NCBI GenBank assembly: GCA_021286645.1
Contig: JAJTBZ010000084.1
Coordinates: 1-42,724 of the forward strand
DNA from: Ignavibacteria bacterium
GTDB taxonomy: Bacteria > Bacteroidota > Ignavibacteria > Ignavibacteriales > Ignavibacteriaceae
DNA length: 42,724 bases
Direction: 5' to 3'
Shown: one piece after another, positions 26,084-35,283 of the stretch
Layout of the letters: the number at the start of each line of letters is the position of its first letter
Position numbering within the stretch: the stretch's first letter is position 1
Program-made: the position numbers and the translations under genes
The notes under the pieces: generated by a model
Seen by the model: the letters and a program-made list of their open reading frames with translations, nothing else
Databases searched by the model: none
Told to the model about the DNA's origin: nothing

Positions 26084-28000
26084 TTACCGCAGTTGTCTGA
26101 AAGAATGGGAATTTTGTTGAGTTATCTTAAAGTAACTTACGATATCACGAACCTGCATAGTAAGGTGAGCCAGATCTTCCGCCGTATTGGCTATCTGTTG
26201 GATAGCATTGGAAGTTTCCTGGGTGACGGTATTTATTGATTCTACACTCTTACCAATTTGTTCTACTGTTGCACTTTGTTCTTCACTCGCAGCGGCAACC
26301 TGAGCTACCATATCGGACACGTTCGTTGTACTTGAAACAATTTCACCAAGCACCTCGCCTGCATGCACAGCAGATTTTTTGCCATTTTCAACTTCCTGTG
26401 TTCCAAGCTTAATAGAATCAACTGCTTCAGTTGTATCTGCCTGAATCTGTTTAATCATCTGGGCAATTTCTTTAGTTGCTTTAGTAGTACGCTCTGCAAG
26501 TTTACGAACCTCGTCAGCCACTACCGCGAAACCACGGCCCTGTTCTCCCGCGCGGGCTGCTTCAATCGCCGCGTTTAATGCCAGTAGGTTGGTCTGATCT
26601 GCAATTTCATCAATTACCTGAACAATTTCGCCAATTTTTTCGCTGTTTTGACCTAAAGAGAAAATAGTATCGGCTGATTGGCTGACTACAGAAGCAATCT
26701 TTCTCATGCCGTCAATTGTTTCATTTACTACTTTGCCGCCAAAATTGGCCATCTCGCCGGCTTTACGGGCGGCAAGTGCTGCCTGATTGGTATTTTTCGT
26801 CGATTCAATAATTGTGCGGGCCATTTCTTCAACAGCACTGGCAACTTCATTAGTTTGAGCACTTTGTTCCTGACTGCCGGCTGCCATCTGCTGAGTCGAG
26901 GCAGTAATTTCTTCACTCGCGCTCGCGGTAGCATGTACAGCTTCATCCAGGCGCGAAATCATTTCACGAATCTTACTTGCCAACCGGTTAAAACCATCAA
27001 ACAAAGCTGCAACATCATCGCCCTGTTTTTCAGGTTTAACTTCAACGGACAAATCGCCATCAGCGAAGCGTTCCATCTCTTTAAGAATAACTACTGTATG
27101 GCGTGCAAGATAATTTTGCTGGTTAAGAGCCTGCTCTTTAGCAAGTTCAGCCTCTTTAGCTGCGGCTTCCGCGTGTTGACCTTTCTGTCTAATTTCTTCC
27201 ATACTCACACGAATTTGCGCAACCATTGCATTAAAAGCTTTACTTAGCTTACCGGCCTCGTTTTCTGCTTCATAATCCAGATGCACAGTAATATCGCCCC
27301 CGGCAACTTTTTCTGCTGCCTGAACAAAAAATCCGAATCCCCGGGCAAGGTTTTTCGCCACGAAAAATCCCAACAGGAACGTAGCCGCTGTAATTAAGGC
27401 TAATATCCAAAGAAATTTATTGGAAAGCACGTCAAGCTCGGCTTTTATATCATCAACATAAATGCCGCTACCCACGAACCAGTCCCATTGAGGAACAGCC
27501 AATACGTATGAAACTTTATCAACCGGAACTGTCGACCCCGGCTTTGCCCACCTATACGCGACATATCCCTTACCAGGCGATTTCGCCACATCGGACATTT
27601 TCTGGAACATAGGTACGCCATCAGGATCTTTCTGCGCGGAAAGATCTTTACCAATAAGTTCAGGTTTAATGGGATGCATAACACAGGCACCGGCAATAGT
27701 ATTAATGAAAAAGTATTCATTATTACCGTAGCGAAGCACGCTCACCGCTTTTTTTGCCTGCTCCATCGCCAATTCCTTGGGAAGCTCTCCCTGCTCAGCC
27801 TTTGTGATGTAATTGCTTATAACTTTATGAGCAACCTCAACAGCCTGACGCACATTATCCTTTTTATTCGCGTACAAATGCTCTTCTACCTGAGGTAGAA
27901 TGAAGCCGTAAAACCCCAAAAGCAACATTGCAATTTTTGCAGATGTTAAAAGGATAATCTTTGGAAAGATATTCCAATCGTTGAATTTTTTGATTTTCAT
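26084..28000 (-). CDS. Methyl-accepting chemotaxis protein with single Cache domain
   Basis: 638 aa from the ATG at 28000 (the GTG at 28012 would add four residues; AGG is nine to ten bases before the ATG). TM1 covers about residues 14-34. The periplasmic part (about 35-190) is an sCache_2-type sensor: [34 protein letters not shown] and [18 protein letters not shown]2 is about 198-218, followed by HAMP, a helical linker with a second HAMP-like part, and the cytoplasmic signalling domain with hairpin tip [20 protein letters not shown] and [20 protein letters not shown]. There is no C-terminal NWETF-type CheR tether. Cache_2 sensors often bind small organic acids; the ligand here is unknown. 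Confidence 0.94.
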   Translation of the reverse strand: MKIKKFNDWNIFPKIILLTSAKIAMLLLGFYGFILPQVEEHLYANKKDNVRQAVEVAHKVISNYITKAEQGELPKELAMEQAKKAVSVLRYGNNEYFFINTIAGACVMHPIKPELIGKDLSAQKDPDGVPMFQKMSDVAKSPGKGYVAYRWAKPGSTVPVDKVSYVLAVPQWDWFVGSGIYVDDIKAELDVLSNKFLWILALITAATFLLGFFVAKNLARGFGFFVQAAEKVAGGDITVHLDYEAENEAGKLSKAFNAMVAQIRVSMEEIRQKGQHAEAAAKEAELAKEQALNQQNYLARHTVVILKEMERFADGDLSVEVKPEKQGDDVAALFDGFNRLASKIREMISRLDEAVHATASASEEITASTQQMAAGSQEQSAQTNEVASAVEEMARTIIESTKNTNQAALAARKAGEMANFGGKVVNETIDGMRKIASVVSQSADTIFSLGQNSEKIGEIVQVIDEIADQTNLLALNAAIEAARAGEQGRGFAVVADEVRKLAERTTKATKEIAQMIKQIQADTTEAVDSIKLGTQEVENGKKSAVHAGEVLGEIVSSTTNVSDMVAQVAAASEEQSATVEQIGKSVESINTVTQETSNAIQQIANTAEDLAHLTMQVRDIVSYFKITQQNSHSFRQLR

Positions 28001-28350
28001 AGAAGCAGACACCTAAAATTTTTGAAAATATAACTCTTCTCAGCATCGCCTGTAAAAACGATAACGCTGTATATTTTTATATGAACGGCACGTAACCGGA
28101 TGGGGATAATTATTTCACTTACTTTCTGCTCGATATCGATATGTAACCTGTTTTGTGCTCCTCCCGCCACCACAAGCGGTCCCGGCACAACTTAGCAATA
28201 TCTGGCAGTTACCTTCTCTGCACGGCTATTCAAAGCCGCTTCCTGAACAGATTATCGTACAAATATGCTTATAGTTTAGAGGGGACTAATAAAATTGTTA
28301 TTTTCCGGTTGTTTTATTGAATTATTGTGACATTGCACACGGAGATAGTT
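28001..28350. other. 350-base intergenic region between divergent genes
   Basis: It must hold the promoters of the chemoreceptor (minus) and the aldo/keto reductase (plus). On the minus strand TATATTTT at about 28024-28031 resembles a -7 element with a T-rich -33 region, but the match is poor. I see no convincing ORF, tRNA or known riboswitch. Confidence 0.45.
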
Positions 28351-29319
28351 ATGAATAAAGTTGTTTTGGGAAATTCATCGGTAAAGGTTTCGCGCCTTGG
28401 TTTCGGCTGTTGGGGAATTGGTAAAGCCATGTGGGTGGGAGCTGAAGATGCCAATTCCAAACTCGCGCTGCATACTGCAATTGATGAGGGCATCAACCTC
28501 TTTGATACCGCACTTGATTACGGTAATGGCCATAGCGAAAAGCTTGTGGGAGAGGTCGAAAAAGAATCGGGGAAGGAACTATTTATTGCATCAAAAATCC
28601 CATCACGCAAATATGAGTGGCCTGCTTCGAATGATTCGTTGCTTAAAGATTCCTTTCCTGTTAACCATATTATTGACATGACGGAACAAAGTTTGCGAAA
28701 TCTAAAACGCGATCATATTGATCTCCAACAGTTTCATGTGTGGAATGATAACTGGGCTTCGCAGGATGAATGGAAAGAAGCCATTTACCGCTTAAAAAAA
28801 GATGGCAAGATTCGTTTTTTCGGTATTTCGATAAATGATCATCAACCGGAAAATGGAATTAAAGCAGGGGGAACCGGACTTATCGATTGTTTTCAGGTAA
28901 TCTTTAATATCTTCGATCAATCCCCTATTGACAGACTACTCCCTTTCTGCCGGGATAAAAATATTGCAATTCTGGCCAGGGTTCCCTTTGATGAAGGAGC
29001 CCTTACGGGTAATATTGGCCCCGATACTGTTTTCCCGGAAGGAGATTGGCGAAATAATTATTTCAGGGGAGATCGAAAGAGTGAAGTAGCACAGCGATGT
29101 ACGAAAATTTGGGAGACTGTTCATTCTGAATGCGAATCGCTTTCAGAAGCAGCTTTACGATTTACTATTAGCTTCCCGGAAATCACTTCAGTGATCCCTG
29201 GTATGCGAAGTATAAAAAATGTTCAGGCAAATATTGTATCGGTAAAGAAGGGCAATCTTTCATCAGATATGGTACAGCAACTCTCTGCACACCGCTGGGT
29301 TAGAAACTTTTACAAATAA
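28351..29319 (+). CDS. Aldo/keto reductase
   Basis: 322 aa. NADPH-dependent oxidoreductase of the AKR TIM-barrel fold. The catalytic set is visible: Asp52 and Tyr57 (FDTALDYGNGHSE), Lys82 (IASKIP) and a His in QQFHVW. The cofactor-binding C-terminus contains SEAALRFTISFPEITSVIPG and a MRSIKNVQAN segment. The insertion WPASNDSLLKDSFPVN is typical of the bacterial YdhF/general stress-like branch. The ATG at 28351 has GGAG seven bases upstream; the frame opens at a GTG at 28327 but nothing supports that start. It stands alone and its substrate cannot be inferred. Confidence 0.92.
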   Translation: MNKVVLGNSSVKVSRLGFGCWGIGKAMWVGAEDANSKLALHTAIDEGINLFDTALDYGNGHSEKLVGEVEKESGKELFIASKIPSRKYEWPASNDSLLKDSFPVNHIIDMTEQSLRNLKRDHIDLQQFHVWNDNWASQDEWKEAIYRLKKDGKIRFFGISINDHQPENGIKAGGTGLIDCFQVIFNIFDQSPIDRLLPFCRDKNIAILARVPFDEGALTGNIGPDTVFPEGDWRNNYFRGDRKSEVAQRCTKIWETVHSECESLSEAALRFTISFPEITSVIPGMRSIKNVQANIVSVKKGNLSSDMVQQLSAHRWVRNFYK

Positions 29320-29326
29320 TTCTTCT

Positions 29327-29361
29327 GTACAATAAGGCAGCAATCAGTTGCCTTATTGTAC
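29327..29361. terminator. Perfect inverted repeat between convergent genes
   Basis: Thirteen-base perfect stem GTACAATAAGGCA / TGCCTTATTGTAC with a nine-base loop, seven bases after the reductase stop. The flanks contain only moderate T-tracts (TAAATTTGTT on the plus side), so it is probably a bidirectional terminator of medium strength. Confidence 0.7.
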
Positions 29362-29478
29362 TAAATTTGTTACCAATGTTTTAGACACCCGGAAGTTTAT
29401 TCAGCAAATCATGATTGATGCGCATTTATAACAATAAAATATCGGTGTATTGCTTGTTACTTTTTAGAAACGGAATTG

Positions 29479-30345
29479 CTAATTATTGCTGTAAAATATA
29501 AAACCGCCTTTAACCGGTGTTACAAAAACTCTCTCCCCAATGCGAAATCTTTGTGGGTCCGGCTCACTTATATAAATTACCGATTCATTAATACGCACCC
29601 CGACACTTGCACTTCGAAAAGAAACAATCTCAGTTTCCAGAATACATTCAGATAGCTCCAAAGTATCGCCTTGTACTATTTCGGGCTTACCTTTTTTCAG
29701 TATCTTGCCCTGATCTATTATATATACAAAGTCGGCGAGACGTTGTATTTCATCAGCATCATGACTAACTAATATAGTTATTGCTCCCGAGTTAAGGTGA
29801 GCAGTTTTTATTTCGTCCTGCAAAGTTCTGCGAGTTTCCCAATCCAGGGCTGAGAGCGGTTCATCGAGTAGTAATAGCTGCGGTTTACGCGCCAGTGCTC
29901 TGGCCACGGCGAGCCGTTGCTTTTGCCCTCCAGATAACGCACCCGGTTTCTTATCTGATAACGCAGTTAAGTGAAATATTTCCAGTAGTTCATGAACGTA
30001 TGCATTCCCGGGTTGCGCCTGGGCATATTTCAAGTGATCTAGTACTGACATGTGCGGAAAGAGCGCGTATTCCTGAAAAACAAAACCGATGTTTCTTTCC
30101 GCTACTTTTTTATTAATTTTATCTTCACTGCTGAACCAGGGCACAGCATCAACTGTTAAGAACCCCGAATCAGGCCTTGTCAATCCGGCAATCATCCGCA
30201 ATAAAGTCGTTTTCCCCGCCCCCGATTTTCCATACAATGCTATAATTGCTCCCGCCGGAACTTGCAATTGAACATGAAGTTCGGTAAAACCATCAGTGGT
30301 ATGCATCTGTTTATGAAGATCAAGATCAATCAGAATTTCTTCCAC
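29479..30345 (-). CDS. modC: Molybdate ABC transporter, ATP-binding protein
   Basis: 288 aa. ABC ATPase motifs: Walker A GKSGAGKTTLLR, Q-loop GFVFQEYALFPHMSV, signature ALSGGQKQRLAVARAL, Walker B LLLLDEPLSALD, and H-loop LVSHDADEI. A short C-terminal domain (ETEIVSFRSASVGVR to GERVFVTP) looks like a single small OB/TOBE part; the full E. coli ModC has about 350 residues with a complete MOP domain. It starts with GTG at 30345, preceded by AAGGAT, and overlaps modB by 16 bases. With modA and modB it imports molybdate, or possibly tungstate. Confidence 0.92.
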   Translation of the reverse strand: MEEILIDLDLHKQMHTTDGFTELHVQLQVPAGAIIALYGKSGAGKTTLLRMIAGLTRPDSGFLTVDAVPWFSSEDKINKKVAERNIGFVFQEYALFPHMSVLDHLKYAQAQPGNAYVHELLEIFHLTALSDKKPGALSGGQKQRLAVARALARKPQLLLLDEPLSALDWETRRTLQDEIKTAHLNSGAITILVSHDADEIQRLADFVYIIDQGKILKKGKPEIVQGDTLELSECILETEIVSFRSASVGVRINESVIYISEPDPQRFRIGERVFVTPVKGGFIFYSNN

Positions 30346-31010
30346 CGATGATAATCCTTATTTATTGAATAAACCAAAAGAAGCATCAGGAAACTAAACA
30401 CAAATAAGAATAACGCATATTCATTAGCCTTATCAAAATTGAGAGCCTGCACTTCATCATAAATTGCAATGGAAGCTACCCGGGTTTTATCGGGTATGTT
30501 CCCGCCAATCATCAATATTACCCCAAACTCGCCTATTGTATGGGCAAAAGTAATGCATAAACCCGTAATAATAGCAGGCCGCATATTAGGCAATATAATC
30601 TTCCATAATGTGATAAATTCAGACTTCCCAAGTGTGTATGATGCTTCACGTAATGATTCAGGCACCGATGAAAAACCTGTCTGCAAAGCATTGATCATAA
30701 AAGGGAAATTAAATATTAATGAAGCCACTAAAATTCCGGCGAAACTAAAAACTAACTGCACAGAGAAAAAATCATTAAGAGTTTTCCCTAACCAATGTTC
30801 AGGGCTAAATGCAACTAACAAATAAAAGCCTAATACCGAGGGTGGAAGTACCAATGGCATACTGATGAGCGATTGCAATACTATTTTTAAGCGAAATTGC
30901 CGATAAGCCAAAAAGTATGCGATCGGCAGGCCGATTACAAATAATAACACGGTGGTTATTACTGCAAGTTTTAATGATAGTAAAAACGGCGAAAAAAAAG
31001 AATTATCCAT
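30330..31010 (-). CDS. modB: Molybdate ABC transporter, permease
   Basis: 226 aa with five to six membrane helices, the normal ModB size. The cytoplasmic coupling loop carries the family motif: SLREASYTLGKSEFITLWKI, followed by LPNMRPAIITG. Further signatures are SLPLVLPPSVLGFYLL-type text near residue 50 (MPLVLPPSVLGFYLL) and AHTIGEFGVILMIGGNIP. The start codon overlaps the modA stop by one base (TAATG), so the genes are tightly coupled. Confidence 0.94.
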   Translation of the reverse strand: MDNSFFSPFLLSLKLAVITTVLLFVIGLPIAYFLAYRQFRLKIVLQSLISMPLVLPPSVLGFYLLVAFSPEHWLGKTLNDFFSVQLVFSFAGILVASLIFNFPFMINALQTGFSSVPESLREASYTLGKSEFITLWKIILPNMRPAIITGLCITFAHTIGEFGVILMIGGNIPDKTRVASIAIYDEVQALNFDKANEYALFLFVFSFLMLLLVYSINKDYHRWKKF

Positions 31011-31768
31011 TACTTTCCGGAAGGCAGGGTAAAACCATATTTCTTCAAAATGTCTTTGCCCTGTTGCGATTCAAAGAAATGGAGAAATGTATTTATTGCT
31101 TTAATTTCTTTACTCTTTCCAAGTACAACGTAGGTCTGCTCCAACGGGGTATAACTTTTCGGGTCGAGTTCTATAAATGTGCCTTTGTTTTTCATATCCG
31201 GTGCAATAGCCATTGATAATGCAATAAATCCGGCATCTGCATTTCCGGTTACAACAAATTGTGCTGCCTGCGCAACATTATCGCCTGTTACTATTTTATC
31301 AGCCAGGGTCTTATCAATTTTATAGTACGACATACATTCTACGGCTCTTTTACCATATGGGGCAGTTTTGGGATTCGCGATTGCAATTTTCTTTACATCA
31401 TCCGAAACCAATGACCAAACCCCTTTGGAAATATCCTTTTTCGCGCTCCATAACACCAGGTGACCGATAGCGTATAATTTCGGTTCAGCTACAGTAAGTT
31501 TCTTTTCGGTAAGCATTTTCGTAAAGCTATTATCCGCAGCAAAATATATGTCAAACGGGGCACCATTCACTATTTGTTGAAATAGATTACCCGAAGCTCC
31601 GAATACACATTCTACTTTAATTGTTGAATCAGTTTTATTAAAACTACTCACTATTTCGGGCAACGCAAAACGCAAATCGGCAGCAGCAGCAACGGTAATC
31701 TTCTGACCAAACAGGTTTACTAAAGATATACTCACCAGTAAAATACAGAATACAATTAACCTTCTCAT
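31010..31768 (-). CDS. modA: Molybdate ABC transporter, substrate-binding protein
   Basis: 252 aa. A signal peptide covers about residues 1-21 (IVFCILLVSISLVNLFGQ). The mature protein has the ModA pattern: VAAAADLRFALPEIV, FGASGNLFQQIVNGAPFDIY, ADNSFTKML, ANPKTAPYGKRAVE, and TGNADAGFIALS. Molybdate-binding Ser/Ala backbone positions are in the AAADL and GASGN segments. AAGG lies eight bases before the ATG. The importer feeds molybdopterin enzymes such as the xanthine dehydrogenase at 16330-19994. No molybdenum-cofactor riboswitch is visible upstream. Confidence 0.94.
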   Translation of the reverse strand: MRRLIVFCILLVSISLVNLFGQKITVAAAADLRFALPEIVSSFNKTDSTIKVECVFGASGNLFQQIVNGAPFDIYFAADNSFTKMLTEKKLTVAEPKLYAIGHLVLWSAKKDISKGVWSLVSDDVKKIAIANPKTAPYGKRAVECMSYYKIDKTLADKIVTGDNVAQAAQFVVTGNADAGFIALSMAIAPDMKNKGTFIELDPKSYTPLEQTYVVLGKSKEIKAINTFLHFFESQQGKDILKKYGFTLPSGK

Positions 31769-31816
31769 TTAACACCTTCTTTCACAAAAAATCTTTATAT
31801 GATTTCAAACGGGAGT

Positions 31817-31847
31817 GTAAACTACAAAAATTGCAAACAAGGCACAA
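31817..31847 (-). promoter_or_regulatory. Probable promoter of modABC
   Basis: On the minus strand TTG (31847-31845), 20 bases, then TAGTTTAC (31824-31817), which fits TAnnTTTG except at the last two bases. It lies about 50 bases before the modA start. Confidence 0.35.
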
Positions 31848-31870
31848 CCAGCCTGCCAGGGGTTGCCTAT

Positions 31871-31902
31871 AAAAAAACCCCGTGGATTATACGGGGTTTT
31901 TT
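31871..31902 (-). terminator. Terminator of the T9SS NlpC/P60-like gene
   Basis: AAAAAACCCCGT / ACGGGGTTTTTT with loop GGATTAT, 18 bases after the stop at 31920. Both flanks give U-runs, so it could work in both directions. Confidence 0.92.
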
Positions 31903-31919
31903 GAATGTTTTTCTATCAA

Positions 31920-34577
31920 TTATTTAACAAGCATTAGTTTTTTCACCAATGTTTGCCCTGCCGATTCAAGCCGGTATATGTATGTTCCACTTGCCAGACC
32001 TGATGCATTAAATTGAACCTGATATTGGCCTGCCTGTAACGACTGGTTTACCAGCTTTGCCACTGTTCGTCCTCCAATATCATAAACCGTCAATTGAACA
32101 TTACCCGGGCTCGCAACCGAAAAAGAAATAGTTGTCGAAGGGTTAAAAGGGTTTGGATAATTCTGTTGCAATGCAAATTCTTTTATTACATTACTATATT
32201 TAATCACCGATGAAGGATTTGCCAGGTAGTCATACGATTTGGAGATCAATGAATTAAATTTCGACTCATCGGCAATTGTCTCAACAGGAAAAGCAATATA
32301 TATTACTTTACCAGTTAACAGAGAAGCCCCAAAATTACCGGCATACTGTATACCGGCAATTTTCTGATTGTCATAACGCAACATAACAGTGCTTCCGGCA
32401 TTGCAATCAATTTCATCAGGATATGGCACTTCATAAACCTGGGCGAATTGTGTAGTAAGTCCCTGCAAAGCAGACATAGCCTGTCCCTGGGCAATTGTTG
32501 AACCGGCGTTATCGGAGATATATTTTGCTTTTAAATAGTTTGCAAAAAATGCTTTATCAGCCGTATTCCCTTTGTAGTCTAAATCCCAGGCTATTTCTGC
32601 ACCTGAAATAAACAAACTTCCACCGGCTTCCAGATAGGCTTTTAATAAATTCTGTTCTGTAGAATTAACAGTTTCATCAGCAGTACTCTGATCGCCTGCA
32701 ATCCAATAAACTTCAGAATAATCCGAAAGGTTAACAGAACCAATCTGCTTATGTCTTATACATTCAATCGTAACAATTTTACCTTCAATTGCCCTGCTGT
32801 ATAACATTGCAAACGTATGCCCGGCACCACGCCAGTAACCTAATTCGCGGTCAAAACCATCAATTATTAATACTTTCTGTTTACCTGGTCTGTTTACAAC
32901 TCCCAGTACATTTGACCAGTTACTTTCCGTCTTCGCCGCATTGTTCATTACCGATGTTACCCTATAATAGCGAGCATCATTTACATAAGCCAGGCTAACA
33001 GCAGTGCTTTTCAGCGTGTTCTCATCCATTAACACCGTCCAGTTAGCGCCGCCATCTTTCGAATAATAAAGCCGGTAACCGAGAACATTTGTTGTATCAC
33101 AATTCCATGTTAATCGCACTCCGTTGCTGCTAACGGAAACCGCGCTCAGCAATTCAGGACGGTTGAACGAATAATCGGTAACCATACTATTGTAAGAACG
33201 GGGAGCATATGTTGTTAAATCCGAAGGCATATATGACCAGTATGATACGCCCCAATCACGGCCGGAAGATTCGACTACCTTCAGGCTGCCGTTGGAATTT
33301 TTTTGAATAAACATCCGCACATGCCCAACACGATGCACCGCATCTGCAGGGCGTAGTGAATCCCAGGTCGCAAGAGCGGTTGTTACATTAGGCATTGAAC
33401 TGGTTACAACATGACTGGTTAACTGCCAGCATCTGCTTACAAATCCGGAACAATCTACCCCCACCGCGTAAGAAGAAACATCATTGCAATTAATATCTCC
33501 GGCATATCTGCCGAGTGAAAGCCCTGAATTGTAATCAGAAATAGTGTTAAACCCACCCCACTTATAAGCTACCTTAGCGTTAGCACCAATTGTTAGACGC
33601 GGAGGCGTTCTAACCGTATCACCATCTGGTGCCTGAACATCATTAACAGCCAGGTTGGCTGCCTGGCAAACATACCGTGCAAGGACGTAGGTTTCGGCAA
33701 TTTTCATTGCCTGCGCCCTGCTAGAAGCAGCTTTTTCCGGTATGTATGGAGCTACCTTCGGTTCATTCTGTGGAATGCATTCATTATAGTGTAAATGATA
33801 ACAATATTTTTCAGGATAGCGGATAACCGATTCACGTTGCTGTACAAGGCCTGACCAGCGGAAAATTGTCACACCTGTTTTATCAGAGTATAAGTGAAAC
33901 AGATTTCCCTGTTCATCGATAAATAAATCCCGAACAGTAAATAAATATTTAACATCGGGTAATGCCAGCCTCGATTTTTGCACGCCTTGCGAATCGAATG
34001 TGTACACCATTCTTTCTATTATCAATGGAATTTCCTGTACATACGTCTCCACAAGAATAAACGTATTCCCGTTTTTGTCAATTCCAATCAGATCGGCCGC
34101 TGCAAGATTACCCGGGAAATTCACTTTAATCTGTGAGTTCATAGCTGCCAGGTGAGTATTTACTCTTAGCGTACTCCGATCTGGGACTTCTACACAGATA
34201 TCTTCACCTGATTTATTAGTAAGCGCACCATCTAAGCAATAAAAGGTAGTAGAAGCAGCTGAGTACACCTGCTTCAGAACTGTTTCGGCATTGATTGCCG
34301 ATTCCATATTGGTCAAACTTATATCATAAGTACCCGGATTACCGGTAAGCCGTGCTGAGAGTACATTATTTTGATAGACAAACACTGTCGGAGAATCAAA
34401 TGAGCGTACTTGAATACCATCACTGCTTACGGCGAAAGATGAAAGTCCATATATACCCGAGGAAGTTACACGAGTTTCAAAAGGAAGGGCAGAATACGGT
34501 TGTTGGAAAACAATTTCAGGAGCTAAAACCTGCGCCTGAAGTAACACAGGGAAGAGCAAAAGGAATAATATTTTCAT
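31920..34577 (-). CDS. Secreted multidomain protein with NlpC/P60-like domain and T9SS sorting domain
   Basis: 885 aa. A signal peptide covers residues 1-15. Residues 20-280 are beta-rich and resemble repeated propeller blades (LFIDEQGNLFHLYSD). Residues 285-470 hold an NlpC/P60-like cysteine-hydrolase region: Cys376 in GVDCSGFVSRCW and His419 in VGHVRMF, followed by VVESSGRDWG. A fibronectin type III domain follows (about 480-560, YRLYYSKDGGANWTVL), then a domain like the amidotransferase/golvesin-type modules of Bacteroidota (KVLIIDGFDRELGYW, LEAGGSLFISGAEIAWDLD), and a T9SS domain (LQQNYPNPFNPSTTISF to KKLMLVK). It may cut peptidoglycan or another amide bond outside the cell; the substrate is not clear. 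Confidence 0.85.
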   Translation of the reverse strand: MKILFLLLFPVLLQAQVLAPEIVFQQPYSALPFETRVTSSGIYGLSSFAVSSDGIQVRSFDSPTVFVYQNNVLSARLTGNPGTYDISLTNMESAINAETVLKQVYSAASTTFYCLDGALTNKSGEDICVEVPDRSTLRVNTHLAAMNSQIKVNFPGNLAAADLIGIDKNGNTFILVETYVQEIPLIIERMVYTFDSQGVQKSRLALPDVKYLFTVRDLFIDEQGNLFHLYSDKTGVTIFRWSGLVQQRESVIRYPEKYCYHLHYNECIPQNEPKVAPYIPEKAASSRAQAMKIAETYVLARYVCQAANLAVNDVQAPDGDTVRTPPRLTIGANAKVAYKWGGFNTISDYNSGLSLGRYAGDINCNDVSSYAVGVDCSGFVSRCWQLTSHVVTSSMPNVTTALATWDSLRPADAVHRVGHVRMFIQKNSNGSLKVVESSGRDWGVSYWSYMPSDLTTYAPRSYNSMVTDYSFNRPELLSAVSVSSNGVRLTWNCDTTNVLGYRLYYSKDGGANWTVLMDENTLKSTAVSLAYVNDARYYRVTSVMNNAAKTESNWSNVLGVVNRPGKQKVLIIDGFDRELGYWRGAGHTFAMLYSRAIEGKIVTIECIRHKQIGSVNLSDYSEVYWIAGDQSTADETVNSTEQNLLKAYLEAGGSLFISGAEIAWDLDYKGNTADKAFFANYLKAKYISDNAGSTIAQGQAMSALQGLTTQFAQVYEVPYPDEIDCNAGSTVMLRYDNQKIAGIQYAGNFGASLLTGKVIYIAFPVETIADESKFNSLISKSYDYLANPSSVIKYSNVIKEFALQQNYPNPFNPSTTISFSVASPGNVQLTVYDIGGRTVAKLVNQSLQAGQYQVQFNASGLASGTYIYRLESAGQTLVKKLMLVK

Positions 34578-34666
34578 TTCAATACCTGTTCAAGGAATAT
34601 TTAAATTATTAGAGCGAACTTCATGTAATTTACAAATAAATTGTGAATAGCCATTAATGTTTCAAA

Positions 34667-34709
34667 ATAAAAAACGGCGCCAAGTTCAGGCCGAACTAAA
34701 CGCCGTTGA
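34667..34709 (-). terminator. Terminator of the TonB-MCP-cheW operon
   Basis: Outer stem AACGGCG / CGCCGTT (34673-34679, 34701-34707) encloses an inner stem AGTTC / GAACT. On the minus strand it is followed by TTTTTTATTTT. Confidence 0.85.
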
Positions 34710-34773
34710 AGGAAGGAAGTAGAGTACGTAAACCTCTAATCACAACAAAAAAGAATCTGAACCTGCGTGTGTT

Positions 34774-35256
34774 TTATACACTGGCGAATTCAGCCTTCTC
34801 TTCTGTTGACAGTACTTTTTCTAATTCAAGCAAAATAAGGAGCCGGTCATCTAACTTAGCAACAGCCGTTATATAATCGGCATCGATACCTGCAACCAAT
34901 TCAGGTGGTTTCTCCGTAATATCCTTTGAAATACGAAGAACTTCACTGACAGCATCTACAATAAAACCAATGGTTTTATTAAGAATTTCGACAACAACGA
35001 TGCGGGTATTCTTGTCATGTGCGCGCTCGGGTAAACCGAGTCTTTTGCGTAAATCGACAATAGGAATAACCCTGCCGCGAAGGTTTATAACCCCTTCTAC
35101 GAATGCGGGGGCATTCGGTACTCGGGTAATCTGTGTCATTTTGTTGATTTCCTGTACTTTAAGGATATCAACGCCGAATTCCTCCTCACCAACTTTAAAG
35201 CTCACCAGTTGCAATACTTCCGATGAGTCGCCTTTCGTGTTATCTATAAGTCCCAT
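34774..35256 (-). CDS. cheW: Chemotaxis coupling protein CheW
   Basis: 160 aa. The CheW fold is clear: LQLVSFKVGEEEFGVDILKV, INKMTQITRVPNAPAFVEGV, INLRGRVIPIVDLRKRLGLP, and VVVEILNKTIGFIVDAVSEV. CheW joins chemoreceptors to the CheA kinase; the Arg in NLRGRVIP is the conserved interaction residue. It lies 27 bases after the chemoreceptor gene with AGAAGGAACC before its ATG. No cheA, cheY, cheB or cheR is in the window, so the receptor must use a kinase encoded elsewhere. Confidence 0.95.
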   Translation of the reverse strand: MGLIDNTKGDSSEVLQLVSFKVGEEEFGVDILKVQEINKMTQITRVPNAPAFVEGVINLRGRVIPIVDLRKRLGLPERAHDKNTRIVVVEILNKTIGFIVDAVSEVLRISKDITEKPPELVAGIDADYITAVAKLDDRLLILLELEKVLSTEEKAEFASV

Positions 35257-35283
35257 TTTGGTTCCTTCTACAATTAAATGTAA

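Noticed and set aside
26678-27247. 189-codon plus-strand frame inside the Cache chemoreceptor
   Set aside because: Antisense shadow of a conserved coding region; Phe/Cys/Asn-rich composition is typical of reversed MCP sequence.
27997-28188. 63-codon minus-strand frame upstream of the chemoreceptor
   Set aside because: Overlaps the chemoreceptor start and has no motif; probably leader or promoter DNA.
28013-28326. Possible cyclic-di-GMP riboswitch or tRNA before the chemoreceptor
   Set aside because: No conserved core, no cloverleaf and no GGTTCGA-type T arm found.
31769-31870. Possible molybdenum-cofactor riboswitch before modA
   Set aside because: The leader is short and AT-rich and shows none of the conserved stems.
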